Counted from the stretch's first letter, positions 1 to 7,936 are shown. The stretch: DNA of 10,751 nt from an uncultured cyanobacterium (GCA_947073895.1 CAMTNN010000040.1:1-10751); one strand, 5' to 3'. Translations and numbers: made by a program. Notes: generated from the sequence alone by a model not told the origin.

Positions 1-1320
1 GAATTACATAAAGCTGGTGCAAAGCTCTTTGTAAACTGCTCAGCGTCACCAACAAGAGCAAAAAAAGAACAATTAAAGCATAATATGCTTTCTTTCATCT
101 CTTCCAGCTATAAAACACCTATTATTTATGTAAATCAGGTCGGTGCAATAGACAATATCTCGTTTGACGGTTCAAGCAGAGTTTTTGACGCTGACGGGAA
201 GCTTCTAGCCCGTGCAAAATCATTTGAGGAACAATTCCTTATCGTTAACCCTGAAAAGAAAATCGGAAAAATCTACCCACTTACTCAAGGGCTTGAAAAA
301 TCGTTAAACGAACAAAAAGTATTTACACTTGAATATGAATCTGATTTAGAACGTACTTATAAAACAATTATTCAAGGTATCCGTGATTATTTTATCAAGT
401 GTGGATTCAAACGTGCCGTATTGGGTCTGTCAGGGGGCTTAGATTCAACCGTTTGTGCTGTGCTGCTAGCAGACGCAATCGGAAAGGAAAATGTATTTGG
501 AATTTCTATGCCGTCTAAATTAACGTCAAATGAAAGCAAGTCAGATGCAGCTGAGTTAGCCCAAAACCTTGGCATAAACTTTACCGAAGCAAGCATAAAA
601 CCCATGGTAGACACAACAACAGAATGCCTTAACGACTTATTCAAAGTTGTTGAATCTAAATGGGATGGAAGATACACTACTTCGTTTACTCCTGATAATA
701 TTCAAGCTCGTTCAAGAGCAATGTTTTTATGGGGAATCAGCAATGAGTTCGCATCTTGCATTCCGATTGCAACTTCAGATAAATCAGAACTCTATATGGG
801 TTATGCTACAATCAATGGTGATATGTCAGGCGGTTTTGCACCGATTGCGGATGTTCCAAAGACTAAGTTATTTGCGTTTGCCCGCTGGATGAATGAAAAC
901 CGAGAAGTGAAAAACGCAATTCCGGAAGCAATTATACTAAAAAAACCGGGAGCTGAACTTGCAATTGATCCTAAAACAGGCAAAACATTAATTGCAGAAG
1001 ACGCACTTATGCCTTATGAGTTCTTAGATGAAATTATTTGGAGAGTTGAAAACAAGAACGAAGGATACAACGATTTCCTTGAAACAGAATTTGTTTATGA
1101 AAAGAAAAATTCTGTTTCTAAAGAACAAAAAATTGAATGGCTGGATAAATTCTACAGGAGAATGTCAACAGCGCTCTATAAGTGGTCAATTTTACCACCG
1201 TCAGTACTTGTAGAAGCTCGTTCCATTAATAAATCAGATTATAGACAACCAATTACTTCTTCAAGAATTAATTACAAGGGAGTTAGTGAAGCCCATATTG
1301 ACAGCGCCTTATATTTGTAA
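1..1320 (+). CDS. nadE: Glutamine-dependent NAD+ synthetase, 3' part (5' end outside window)
   Basis: This enzyme makes NAD+ from deamido-NAD+ and ATP in the cytoplasm, with ammonia drawn from glutamine by an N-terminal nitrilase-type domain. The reading frame is open from base 1, so the first ATG (85) is not the start. The first visible residues include the glutaminase-domain motif NCSASP. The catalytic Cys of that domain normally lies just upstream (in a CED motif) and is off the window. The synthetase domain follows, with the ATP-binding PP-loop SGGLDST (bases 430-450), TPDNIQARSR (from 688), SDKSEL and GDMSGGFAPIADVPKT. 439 residues are visible; full-length members of this two-domain family are usually about 540-580, so roughly 100-140 are missing. 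Its last codons overlap the rpsO promoter. The family call is firm. Confidence 0.96.
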   Translation, partial: ELHKAGAKLFVNCSASPTRAKKEQLKHNMLSFISSSYKTPIIYVNQVGAIDNISFDGSSRVFDADGKLLARAKSFEEQFLIVNPEKKIGKIYPLTQGLEKSLNEQKVFTLEYESDLERTYKTIIQGIRDYFIKCGFKRAVLGLSGGLDSTVCAVLLADAIGKENVFGISMPSKLTSNESKSDAAELAQNLGINFTEASIKPMVDTTTECLNDLFKVVESKWDGRYTTSFTPDNIQARSRAMFLWGISNEFASCIPIATSDKSELYMGYATINGDMSGGFAPIADVPKTKLFAFARWMNENREVKNAIPEAIILKKPGAELAIDPKTGKTLIAEDALMPYEFLDEIIWRVENKNEGYNDFLETEFVYEKKNSVSKEQKIEWLDKFYRRMSTALYKWSILPPSVLVEARSINKSDYRQPITSSRINYKGVSEAHIDSALYL

Positions 1321-1326
1321 TATATT
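1298..1326 (+). promoter_or_regulatory. Sigma70-type promoter for rpsO
   Basis: A perfect -35 TTGACA (1298-1303) is followed after 17 bases by TATATT (1321-1326), which matches the -10 consensus at five of six positions. The -35 lies inside the last nadE codons and the -10 begins just after the nadE stop. Transcription would begin near 1333-1336, at the foot of the hairpin leader. This is a sequence match only, but spacing and both boxes are very good. Confidence 0.75.
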
Positions 1327-1331
1327 TACCC

Positions 1332-1387
1332 CTGTAGAGTGCTTACGCCAATATGACACTCAACAGCAGGCTCAGCCTAGAGCCTGT
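1332..1387 (+). promoter_or_regulatory. Two-hairpin rpsO leader, candidate S15 autoregulatory element
   Basis: Two adjoining inverted repeats fill the leader. The first pairs CTGT-A-GAGTG (1332-1341) with CACTC-A-ACAG (1357-1366): nine pairs around one A/A mismatch, closing a 15-base loop. The second pairs CAGGCTC (1367-1373) with GAGCCTG (1380-1386) around a six-base loop, and can add a G-U pair (1366/1387) at its base. The two stems abut and could stack. In several bacteria S15 represses its own synthesis by binding structured rpsO leaders of unrelated shapes. That this one does so is inference from position and structure. The ribosome binding site lies 12 bases past the second stem, in unpaired A-rich sequence. 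Confidence 0.55.
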
Positions 1388-1409
1388 CCAAACAAAAAAA
1401 GGAAAAACT

Positions 1410-1679
1410 ATGTCTATCAATTTAAAAAACAAACAAGAAATCGTAGAAAAATTTGGATCAAATGCTAAGGACACAGGTTCTGCAGAAGTTCAAATCGCTA
1501 TGTTAACAAAGAAAATCTCTGAACTTACTGAACACATGAAATCTAACAAAAAAGACTTCGCTACAAAACGTGGTCTTTTGATGATGGTTGGTAAAAGAAA
1601 AAGACTTCTTTCTTACTTGAAAGGTAAAAACCTTGAAGGTTACAGAAGCCTTATCAAGGAACTTGGTATCAGAGGTTAA
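1410..1679 (+). CDS. rpsO: 30S ribosomal protein S15
   Basis: S15 is a primary binding protein of the small subunit; it binds the 16S rRNA central domain early in assembly. The product is 89 residues, the usual length. The family core is present: [10 protein letters not shown], a helix ending in the TEH segment, KKD, RGLL and [14 protein letters not shown]. Counting without the initial Met, His41 and Asp48, which contact rRNA in E. coli S15, are kept, Ser51 is Thr and His45 is Asn. The start at 1410 is chosen because it gives the family length and sits 5 bases after AAGGAA (1399-1404). An in-frame ATG at 1353 would add 19 unrelated residues and lies in the leader hairpin loop, with no ribosome binding site. 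The gene has its own promoter and a terminator 20 bases past the stop. Confidence 0.98.
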   Translation: MSINLKNKQEIVEKFGSNAKDTGSAEVQIAMLTKKISELTEHMKSNKKDFATKRGLLMMVGKRKRLLSYLKGKNLEGYRSLIKELGIRG

Positions 1680-1698
1680 TACTCAAAGATGTAGTAAA

Positions 1699-1728
1699 AA
1701 AAAGACCGATTTTCGAATCGGTCTTTTT
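1699..1728. terminator. Bidirectional intrinsic terminator between rpsO and upp
   Basis: An inverted repeat with a core of AAAGACCGATT (1701-1711), TTCG loop (1712-1715) and AATCGGTCTTT (1716-1726) extends by two further A-T pairs on each side. On the + strand it ends in a T-run (1724-1728) and continues AT-rich; on the - strand the outer A-run (1696-1703) becomes eight T. It lies 19 bases after the rpsO stop and 4 bases after the upp stop, so it can end transcription from both sides. Confidence 0.9.
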
Positions 1729-1732
1729 ATTA

Positions 1733-2395
1733 TTATGTATTAAAAATTCTATCACCCGCATCGCCCATACCTGGGACAATATAACCACGTTCGTTTAAAT
1801 GAGAATCCACAGCTGCAACAATCAATGTTATTGCAGGGAAGGCTTCAAACACCGCATGCACACCTTGTGGTGACGCTATCATGCAAACACAACATATATT
1901 TGTCTCAGGAATACCTTTTTCAACATACAAACGAATTGCTTCAATTAAAGAATTACCAGTAGCAAGCATAGGATCTGTAATATATACATAATAATCCTCA
2001 ACAGGCTTATCAACCGGCATTGGAACTTTATTATAATACCATACAGGTTTTAAAGTCTTCTCATCACGATACATCCCTATATGACGAATCGTAGCTTGCG
2101 GCAAAATATCAACAGCTTCATCTGTAAAAATTAAACCAGCACGAAGAATTGGCGAAATAATAATCGTTATATCCGGATTAATTGTTTTGGTAACAAATTT
2201 TGTAAGCGGAGTTTCTACCTCAATATCTTTCTGAGGTAGATTTTTAGTTGCTTCATAGAGCAAAATACGTGTTAATTTCCTTGCTGCTAATCTCACTCCC
2301 TGAGTATCAGTGTCCTTAGCCCGCATAGTGCATAAACTCTGATTAACAATAGGGTTGGAAACTATTTTCAGATTATTATACTTCTCATTCATCAT
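1733..2395 (-). CDS. upp: Uracil phosphoribosyltransferase
   Basis: Upp makes UMP from uracil and PRPP in pyrimidine salvage; it is a soluble phosphoribosyltransferase. The 220-residue product carries SPILRAGL (81-88), the PRPP-binding loop TDPMLATGNS (140-149) and the uracil-site tail RGYIVPGMGDAGDR (203-216), all typical of the family, whose members are about 208-220 long. The start at 2395 overlaps the stop of the upstream MCE gene in an ATGA, with AGGAGG 6 bases ahead. A second ATG follows at once (MM), so the exact first Met could be either, but the first gives the better spacing. It is the last gene of the - strand cluster, and a terminator begins 4 bases beyond its stop. Nothing ties its function to lipid transport or replication; linkage seems purely positional. 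Confidence 0.97.
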   Translation of the reverse strand: MMNEKYNNLKIVSNPIVNQSLCTMRAKDTDTQGVRLAARKLTRILLYEATKNLPQKDIEVETPLTKFVTKTINPDITIIISPILRAGLIFTDEAVDILPQATIRHIGMYRDEKTLKPVWYYNKVPMPVDKPVEDYYVYITDPMLATGNSLIEAIRLYVEKGIPETNICCVCMIASPQGVHAVFEAFPAITLIVAAVDSHLNERGYIVPGMGDAGDRIFNT

Positions 2396-3030
2396 TTCTT
2401 GCCTCCTAAATATTTTCTAAAATCAGCAGCCTTTGATTCAGTATCATCAATCATATCATCTGTTAATTTTAAGAAGTTTTTCATATCAGCAGGTTTACCT
2501 GTATTAGGCAAATCTAAGTTAAGCCTTCCTCCAAAAGAAGAAGTTGTTAAAATTATTGAATCCAACTTTTTAAACATATCATTTAGCAGCCCCAATGCAT
2601 CATGCAGCCTTTTTGGCGGCATAACAACAAGCAAAGGAGAAGAATCATCACGATACGTATTTTTATCAGGTAAATATAATTCAAGAGACTTAGAACCCGC
2701 CATTCCTGAAAATTCAACAGTAACCGCTGTTCCTTGAGGAATAAATACATCCGGATTTGTTAAAATAAACTTAACATATACTTCATCTTTAACAGGCTTA
2801 ATTTTTACGACATGACCAACCTCAATTCCCATCATTCTCACGGGAGAGCCGACAATCAAACCGTCCACGTCAGGTAAAAACACACGATAATCGTTATCAG
2901 CATTCTTTTCCTTGAACATATAAGTCACTGTAGAAATTGCAACAACTATAAGTATAACAACAAGCCAGAACAAAAGTTCCCCGCTGTGTGTTATATAAAA
3001 AACATTACTCTCTTTATCTTTCCCCATCAT
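2392..3030 (-). CDS. MCE/MlaD-family lipid-transport protein, single-pass
   Basis: MCE proteins bind lipids and, in Gram-negatives, form periplasmic rings anchored in the inner membrane that move phospholipids between membranes with an ABC transporter. From the ATG at 3030 the product is 212 residues: a short cytoplasmic start, one hydrophobic segment (about 20-38), an MCE domain (about 47-125, with FLPDVDGLIVGSPVRMMGIE and VGHVVKI), then a polar, partly helical tail. It is close to MlaD (about 180) in size and much shorter than PqiB-type proteins with several domains. The frame extends upstream to a TTG at 3069, but that would overlap dnaE and add residues unlike the family. ATG 3030 or 3027 gives a sensible protein; neither has a clear Shine-Dalgarno. 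No mlaE/mlaF permease or ATPase partner is in the window. The family is clear; the exact substrate is unknown. Confidence 0.87.
   Translation of the reverse strand: MMGKDKESNVFYITHSGELLFWLVVILIVVAISTVTYMFKEKNADNDYRVFLPDVDGLIVGSPVRMMGIEVGHVVKIKPVKDEVYVKFILTNPDVFIPQGTAVTVEFSGMAGSKSLELYLPDKNTYRDDSSPLLVVMPPKRLHDALGLLNDMFKKLDSIILTTSSFGGRLNLDLPNTGKPADMKNFLKLTDDMIDDTESKAADFRKYLGGKK
2402..2407 (-). promoter_or_regulatory. Ribosome binding site of upp, inside the MCE gene
   Basis: A full AGGAGG lies 6 bases before the upp ATG and encodes part of the C-terminal LGGKK of the upstream protein. With the ATGA stop/start overlap it suggests that upp translation is coupled to that of the MCE gene while also able to initiate on its own. 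Confidence 0.85.
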
Positions 3031-3039
3031 ATTAGGTGT

Positions 3040-3069
3040 ATTATACAACAGAATTGATAGGTTTATCAA
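3040..3069 (-). promoter_or_regulatory. Candidate internal promoter ahead of the MCE gene
   Basis: On the - strand TTGATA (3069-3064) and a perfect TATAAT (3045-3040) are separated by 18 bases; the -10 overlaps the dnaE stop codon. Initiation about 7 bases on would fall near 3033, only about 3 bases before the ATG at 3030, so any message from here would be almost leaderless. This matches the lack of a Shine-Dalgarno there. In AT-rich DNA such matches also arise by chance. Confidence 0.5.
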
Positions 3070-6000
3070 GAGAATTTATAGAAACATCTACTCGATTTGG
3101 AAACACCTGTTTAATATTATTAACCAAATCATTAGTCGAATTTACCCAGAACATTGAAGAAGTCATAATTCTTGTGCTGAATCCGTTAACAGGTGGAAGT
3201 TTTATCATTACAGGGTCATCGCCATGATACTTTGCAAGAATATTTTTAATTCCGCATAATTCTTCGTATTTTATTTCATCAAGAAGACTGACTATAACAA
3301 TATTAGAATTATCAACAGATTTTACATTATCAACAACAAGACTTATTTGGTCTTCTCCGCGATGCTGTATTTTACCTGTAATAACAACCTTGCAGTCTGG
3401 CTCAAGAATTTCTCCGTATTCAAGAAGTTTTTTGTGGAAACAAACACAATCAACTTTGCCTGATAAATCCTCTAAGGTAACAAATCGTAAGAACTTAGAA
3501 GGATCTTTTTTAGTTGGTATTTGTCTTGTTGCAGTTATAAGCCCGCAAACAGTTACAACACCCTCCTCCTGAACTTCATTAAGTTCTGAGATTCTATGCG
3601 TTGTTAAGTATTGAACTTTGTCTCTTATTGAAAAAAGAGGATGAGATGTGACATAAAAACCTAAAAACTCTTTTTCAAAAACTTGAAGCTCTTTATCTGA
3701 ATATTCTTCATCACTTCCAACAAGCTGATATTGTACACCTGAAAATTCTTCCGAGTTTTCAACAGAAGCAAATAAACTTACTTGGCCCATAGCTCTATCT
3801 TTAGCTTCTTTTGAAGTTACATCCAGAATATGTTCCATATTTTCAAAAAGTTGTTTGCGACTTTTTTCAATATTTGAAAACGCACCCGCTTTAATCAAAC
3901 CTTCCAGCGATTTTTTGTTAACATACTTACCGTCAACACGTTTACAAAAATCAAATATACTTTTGAATTCGCCATTTTCTTCTCGTTCTTTAATAATAGC
4001 TTCTACAACAGGAGCTCCAACCCCTTTAATTGCAGCCATACCAAAACGAATATTATCACCGTCCGGAGCGTATTCCAGATAAGATTTATTAACATCCGGA
4101 GCTAAAACTTTACAGCCATATCTTTGAGCTTCTTCAATATATAACTGTGTTTGGTCTTTGTTATCCGATACACTTGATAGCAGCGCAGAGAAATATTCTA
4201 CAGGATAATGACATTTTAAATATGCTGTCTGATAAGCAACAAATGCATAAGCAGCAGAGTGCGACCTGTTAAAACAGTATGAAGCAAACGCAAGAATCTG
4301 GTTAAACAGTTTTTCAGCGTCTTCTTTTTTCATATCGTGTTTTGCAGACGCAGTGATAAACTTACCACGCTGTTCTTCCATTGTTTTCAAGTCTTTTTTA
4401 CCCATCATACGACGAACTTGGTCTGCTTGACCGAGTGAGTAATCAGCCAGTACCTGAAACACTTGCATGATTTGTTCTTGATATACAATAGTTCCGTATG
4501 TATCGTTCAATACAGGTTCTAAAAGCGGGTGAGCATAAGTAATTTCTTGCTTACCGTGTTTTCTGGCAACGAAATCGTCAACCATACCTGAACCCAACGG
4601 TCCTGGACGGAATAGAGCAACCAGCGCGCCTAAATCTTCAAATACGTCGGGTTTAAGACGTTTAACAAGATTCATCATCCCTTGTGATTCAAGCTGGAAT
4701 ACACCAATCGTCTCACCTTTAACAAGCATATCGTAAGTAGGTTTGTCATCAAGAGGAATATGGTTAATATCAACATCAATTCCTCTGTATTTTTTAACCA
4801 TCTTACAAGTTTTAGTAATCATAGTAAGGTTTCTTAAACCCAAAAAGTCCATTTTTAAAAGGTCAAGAACCTCGGTAGCCTCGTGTTTAGGATACCCCGT
4901 TTGAACAATACCGTCCTTTGAAGGCTGTACAGGTAAAATTGTATCCAATGGAGCGTGAGAAATAATTACACCCGCAGCGTGCGTACCTGTACCGCATTTC
5001 AGACCTTCAATAGCAACAGCCATATCAACCCAGCGTTTAAAACTAATTGTTTTACCGCTTTCAGGATTCATTATCTGATAATCTTCATTATAGAGTTGCT
5101 TAAAATCAGAAGTTCCTTCAGCTGCTATAATATCTCTAAGCCATTCGGCTTTAGGGTTAGTAGCTCTTGCAACATCTAGGGCAGGTTCAATAAGCCCTGT
5201 AATTCTGTTACTTTCAGCAAAAGGAACCTGAAGAACTCTTCCTACCCCTTTAAATGCAGCTTTAGGAGCATAAGTTGAGAATGTAATAATCTGACAAACT
5301 TTATCTTCGCCGTACTTTTGGGTTACATAGTCAATAACTTCACTACGCCTTTCGATACAAAAGTCAATATCGACATCGGGCATCGTAAAGCGTTCAGGGT
5401 TCAAGAATCTTTCAAACAACAGTTTATGATAAATTGGATCAATATCCGTAATTTCAAGCGCATACGCAACAACAGAACCCGCCGCAGAACCTCTTCCCGG
5501 ACCAACCGGAATATCATTAACTTTTGCATAATGAATAAAGTCCCATGTAATCATAAAGTATGCAGGGAACCCCATTTGATTAATTACGCCTAATTCATAT
5601 TTTGCACGTTCAACAATGGATTCCGGAACCGGATCACCATATCGCTTTTTTAAACCCTCAAATACAACGTGTTCTAAATAATTTTCTATACCTTGAATAT
5701 AAATTGCTTCTTCAATAACCTCTTCTGTTGCTTCGGTTTTATTTTTTTTCTTTAAGCGATCAATAATACTTGAATCAACTTTATCTGCTGTAGCCAAAAA
5801 CTCATCAGGAACATCATAATGAGGTAACGGTGCATTGTGAAGTTCAATTTCTACATGACACTTGTTTGCAAAATCTTCCGTATTCTGAACACATTCTTCA
5901 AAAGTCGCATCATCCATCCAAGAAAATGCTTTACGCATTTCTTCTGTTGATTTTACGTAAAACTCGTTATTCGGGAAATGAAAACGTTTTTCATCATCCT

Positions 6001-6682
6001 TATTAGCATTTGTCTGTAAACATAATAACGTATCCTGAGCGTCCGCATCTTCTTTTCTCAAATAATGCGCGTCATTTGTGATAATCATTTTAATATCAAG
6101 CTCACGAGCCAGTTTGATTAAATCAGGATTAGTTCTTTTTTGCTCCTCTAAACCGTGGTCTTGTAATTCGATATAATAATCATCACCAAACAGATTTTTG
6201 TATCTTAAAGCTGTTTCTTTAGCCTTTTCTTTTTCACCTTTTAATAAGTTCTGAAGAACCTCGCCCCCTAAACATGCAGACGCACAAACCAAACCTTCAT
6301 GATACTGCTCTAATAGCTCAAAATTAATACGCGGTTTATAATAAAAACCTTCACACCAAGCAGTTGAAACCAACTTGATAAGGTTTTTATACCCGACAGT
6401 ATCCTTTGCTATCAAAATTAAGTGATATAAAGGATTATTAGAAGAGTCTTTGACATGAATATCGCCATCGTGAACGTAAAACTCACAGCCGATAAGCGGG
6501 TTAATACCAGCTTTTTCAGCCAGTTCATAAAACTCTACAGCAGAATACATAACCCCGTGGTCTGTAATTGCAATAGCAGGTAGTTCATTTTCCTTAGCGT
6601 AATTAACGAGGTCATGAACCCTAATCATACCATCCAGTAATGAATACTCCGTGTGAATGTGAAGTGGAATCAACTTAGCCAT
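3041..6682 (-). CDS. dnaE: DNA polymerase III alpha subunit
   Basis: DnaE is the replicative polymerase of the bacterial holoenzyme. In 1213 residues the family order is complete. An N-terminal PHP domain (about 4-210) has LHIHTEYSLLDG and TDHG. The polymerase core has GPGRGSAAGS (about 394-403), PDVDIDF with the metal-binding Asp436 and Asp438, and the third Asp612 in KMDFLGL. A helix-hairpin-helix region (about 860-920) is followed by a likely clamp-binding motif QVSLF (967-971) and an OB fold (about 1043-1125). A charged stretch at 300-328 (KKKNK, EEVIEEA) looks like a lineage-specific insert in a variable loop. The ATG at 6682 has AGGA 7 bases ahead. It follows waaA by 12 bases and is probably cotranscribed with it. 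It is slightly longer than E. coli DnaE (1160). It has the DnaE layout; a PolC-type exonuclease insert in the PHP domain is absent. Confidence 0.98.
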   Translation of the reverse strand: MAKLIPLHIHTEYSLLDGMIRVHDLVNYAKENELPAIAITDHGVMYSAVEFYELAEKAGINPLIGCEFYVHDGDIHVKDSSNNPLYHLILIAKDTVGYKNLIKLVSTAWCEGFYYKPRINFELLEQYHEGLVCASACLGGEVLQNLLKGEKEKAKETALRYKNLFGDDYYIELQDHGLEEQKRTNPDLIKLARELDIKMIITNDAHYLRKEDADAQDTLLCLQTNANKDDEKRFHFPNNEFYVKSTEEMRKAFSWMDDATFEECVQNTEDFANKCHVEIELHNAPLPHYDVPDEFLATADKVDSSIIDRLKKKNKTEATEEVIEEAIYIQGIENYLEHVVFEGLKKRYGDPVPESIVERAKYELGVINQMGFPAYFMITWDFIHYAKVNDIPVGPGRGSAAGSVVAYALEITDIDPIYHKLLFERFLNPERFTMPDVDIDFCIERRSEVIDYVTQKYGEDKVCQIITFSTYAPKAAFKGVGRVLQVPFAESNRITGLIEPALDVARATNPKAEWLRDIIAAEGTSDFKQLYNEDYQIMNPESGKTISFKRWVDMAVAIEGLKCGTGTHAAGVIISHAPLDTILPVQPSKDGIVQTGYPKHEATEVLDLLKMDFLGLRNLTMITKTCKMVKKYRGIDVDINHIPLDDKPTYDMLVKGETIGVFQLESQGMMNLVKRLKPDVFEDLGALVALFRPGPLGSGMVDDFVARKHGKQEITYAHPLLEPVLNDTYGTIVYQEQIMQVFQVLADYSLGQADQVRRMMGKKDLKTMEEQRGKFITASAKHDMKKEDAEKLFNQILAFASYCFNRSHSAAYAFVAYQTAYLKCHYPVEYFSALLSSVSDNKDQTQLYIEEAQRYGCKVLAPDVNKSYLEYAPDGDNIRFGMAAIKGVGAPVVEAIIKEREENGEFKSIFDFCKRVDGKYVNKKSLEGLIKAGAFSNIEKSRKQLFENMEHILDVTSKEAKDRAMGQVSLFASVENSEEFSGVQYQLVGSDEEYSDKELQVFEKEFLGFYVTSHPLFSIRDKVQYLTTHRISELNEVQEEGVVTVCGLITATRQIPTKKDPSKFLRFVTLEDLSGKVDCVCFHKKLLEYGEILEPDCKVVITGKIQHRGEDQISLVVDNVKSVDNSNIVIVSLLDEIKYEELCGIKNILAKYHGDDPVMIKLPPVNGFSTRIMTSSMFWVNSTNDLVNNIKQVFPNRVDVSINSLDKPINSVV

Positions 6683-6694
6683 AAGTCTATCCTA

Positions 6695-7936
6695 TCACAG
6701 ACAATTACTCTTTAATACATTTATTACAAAATCTAAAGCGCCTTGCTGCTCTGCAAAAACATCAGTTCCTGCTTTAACGGTCGCAAGATAAAAATCTTTA
6801 TCTGTAAGCATTTTGTCGGCAATTTCAAGAAATTCATCTTCTGAATTAACTACAAAACCGGCATGCGCATTTTTAATAATTGCATAAATATCTTTAAAGT
6901 TATGAGTAGATGGCCCGGATATAACAGGCTTATCCCAAACAATTGATTCTAAAGGATTATGCCCGCCTGTTTTATTAAAACTTCCGCCAATAAACGAAAT
7001 ATCCGCATGCTCATACATTTTTCCCAGCTCACCCAATGTATCAAGCTGCAAAATATCAACTCCTTCCAAATTATCACGACCAGATGAGCGCATATCAAAC
7101 TCAAATCCGCTTTCTTTAATTAATTCTTTAACTTCATCAGTCCTCGTTAAGTGTCTTGGAGCTAAAATTAGCTTTAAATCTGAATGTTTTTCTTTTAAAT
7201 TTTTAAACACATCTAAAACAATCTTATCTTCTCCTTGATGTGTAGAACCAGCAAGAAGAACTCGAGAGTTACCTTTATTAAAATTTACCCCCTCAGGTTT
7301 TTTAACATCAAACTTTAAGTTCCCCATTTTTTTTGTAGTTTCAGGACTAGCTCCAATAGTTAAAAATTTCTTATTGTCATCATCGCTTTGTGTAAAAATT
7401 CCGGTATAAAAACTTAAAAAATATTTAAAAATAAGCTTTAAAGCATTGTATGACTTAAATGTACTGTCTGAAATACGCCCGTTAATAATATATAAATTTA
7501 TTCCGCGTTTTTTACATTCCATTGCAAAGTTCGGCCATATTTCTGTTTCAGCGATAAAAACTGTTTTAGGCTTAACTTTATCTAAAAATCTTCTTATACA
7601 TTTAGGAAAATCAGCCGGAAAATATGTTATTAAATCAGCAGTTTCACCCAGTTTTTTCTTTGCAATATCCTGCCCGGTATGAGTTCCTGTTGTAACGACA
7701 ATTTTCGAATCAGCAAATTCCTTTCTGGAAGCTTTAACAAGATTTTCTAAAGCAACTGCCTCCCCAACAGAAACTCCATGAAACATTATTACATTATCAT
7801 CTTCAGAAAAACCTTCTTCCGGTATAAACCCGCATTTTCTATCAATAGATTCCTGCGTATACCCTCTGCGTTTCATACTCACTGATGCAAACGGTTTAAT
7901 CACATAAAACATTAAATCACTTATAAACTGATACAC
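6695..7936 (-). CDS. waaA: 3-deoxy-D-manno-octulosonic acid (Kdo) transferase
   Basis: WaaA (KdtA, family GT30) transfers Kdo from CMP-Kdo to the lipid A precursor at the cytoplasmic face of the inner membrane, the first core-sugar step of lipopolysaccharide. The 413 residues match the usual length. The N-terminal half has HGVSVGEAVA with Glu59, the likely catalytic base, and AETEIWPN (129-136). The C-terminal half has GNLKFD (205-210), AGSTHQGED (229-237) and the sugar-nucleotide site GGHNPLE (324-330). A hydrophobic N-terminal stretch may attach it to the membrane. The start is GTG (7936), one base past the stop of the upstream glycosyltransferase, with AAGGG about 7 bases ahead. It shows that the organism makes, or has the means to make, Kdo-lipid A. 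Whether one or several Kdo are added cannot be read from sequence. Confidence 0.96.
   Translation of the reverse strand: MYQFISDLMFYVIKPFASVSMKRRGYTQESIDRKCGFIPEEGFSEDDNVIMFHGVSVGEAVALENLVKASRKEFADSKIVVTTGTHTGQDIAKKKLGETADLITYFPADFPKCIRRFLDKVKPKTVFIAETEIWPNFAMECKKRGINLYIINGRISDSTFKSYNALKLIFKYFLSFYTGIFTQSDDDNKKFLTIGASPETTKKMGNLKFDVKKPEGVNFNKGNSRVLLAGSTHQGEDKIVLDVFKNLKEKHSDLKLILAPRHLTRTDEVKELIKESGFEFDMRSSGRDNLEGVDILQLDTLGELGKMYEHADISFIGGSFNKTGGHNPLESIVWDKPVISGPSTHNFKDIYAIIKNAHAGFVVNSEDEFLEIADKMLTDKDFYLATVKAGTDVFAEQQGALDFVINVLKSNCL

Noticed and set aside
1353..1409. In-frame ATG at 1353 as a longer rpsO start
   Set aside because: It adds 19 residues not seen in S15, has no ribosome binding site and lies within the leader hairpin loop; the start at 1410 gives exactly 89 residues.
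2399..2737. 112-codon open frame on the + strand opposite the MCE gene
   Set aside because: No ribosome binding site of note, no recognisable domain, and the opposite strand encodes a clear MCE protein.
3031..3069. TTG at 3069 as start of the MCE gene
   Set aside because: It overlaps the end of dnaE by 29 bases; the added residues are just the promoter-like and stop region read in another frame, and an ATG follows at 3030.
5318..5593. 91-codon open frame on the + strand inside dnaE
   Set aside because: It lies opposite a strongly conserved polymerase region and the translation has no recognisable family features; it is a shadow of dnaE.
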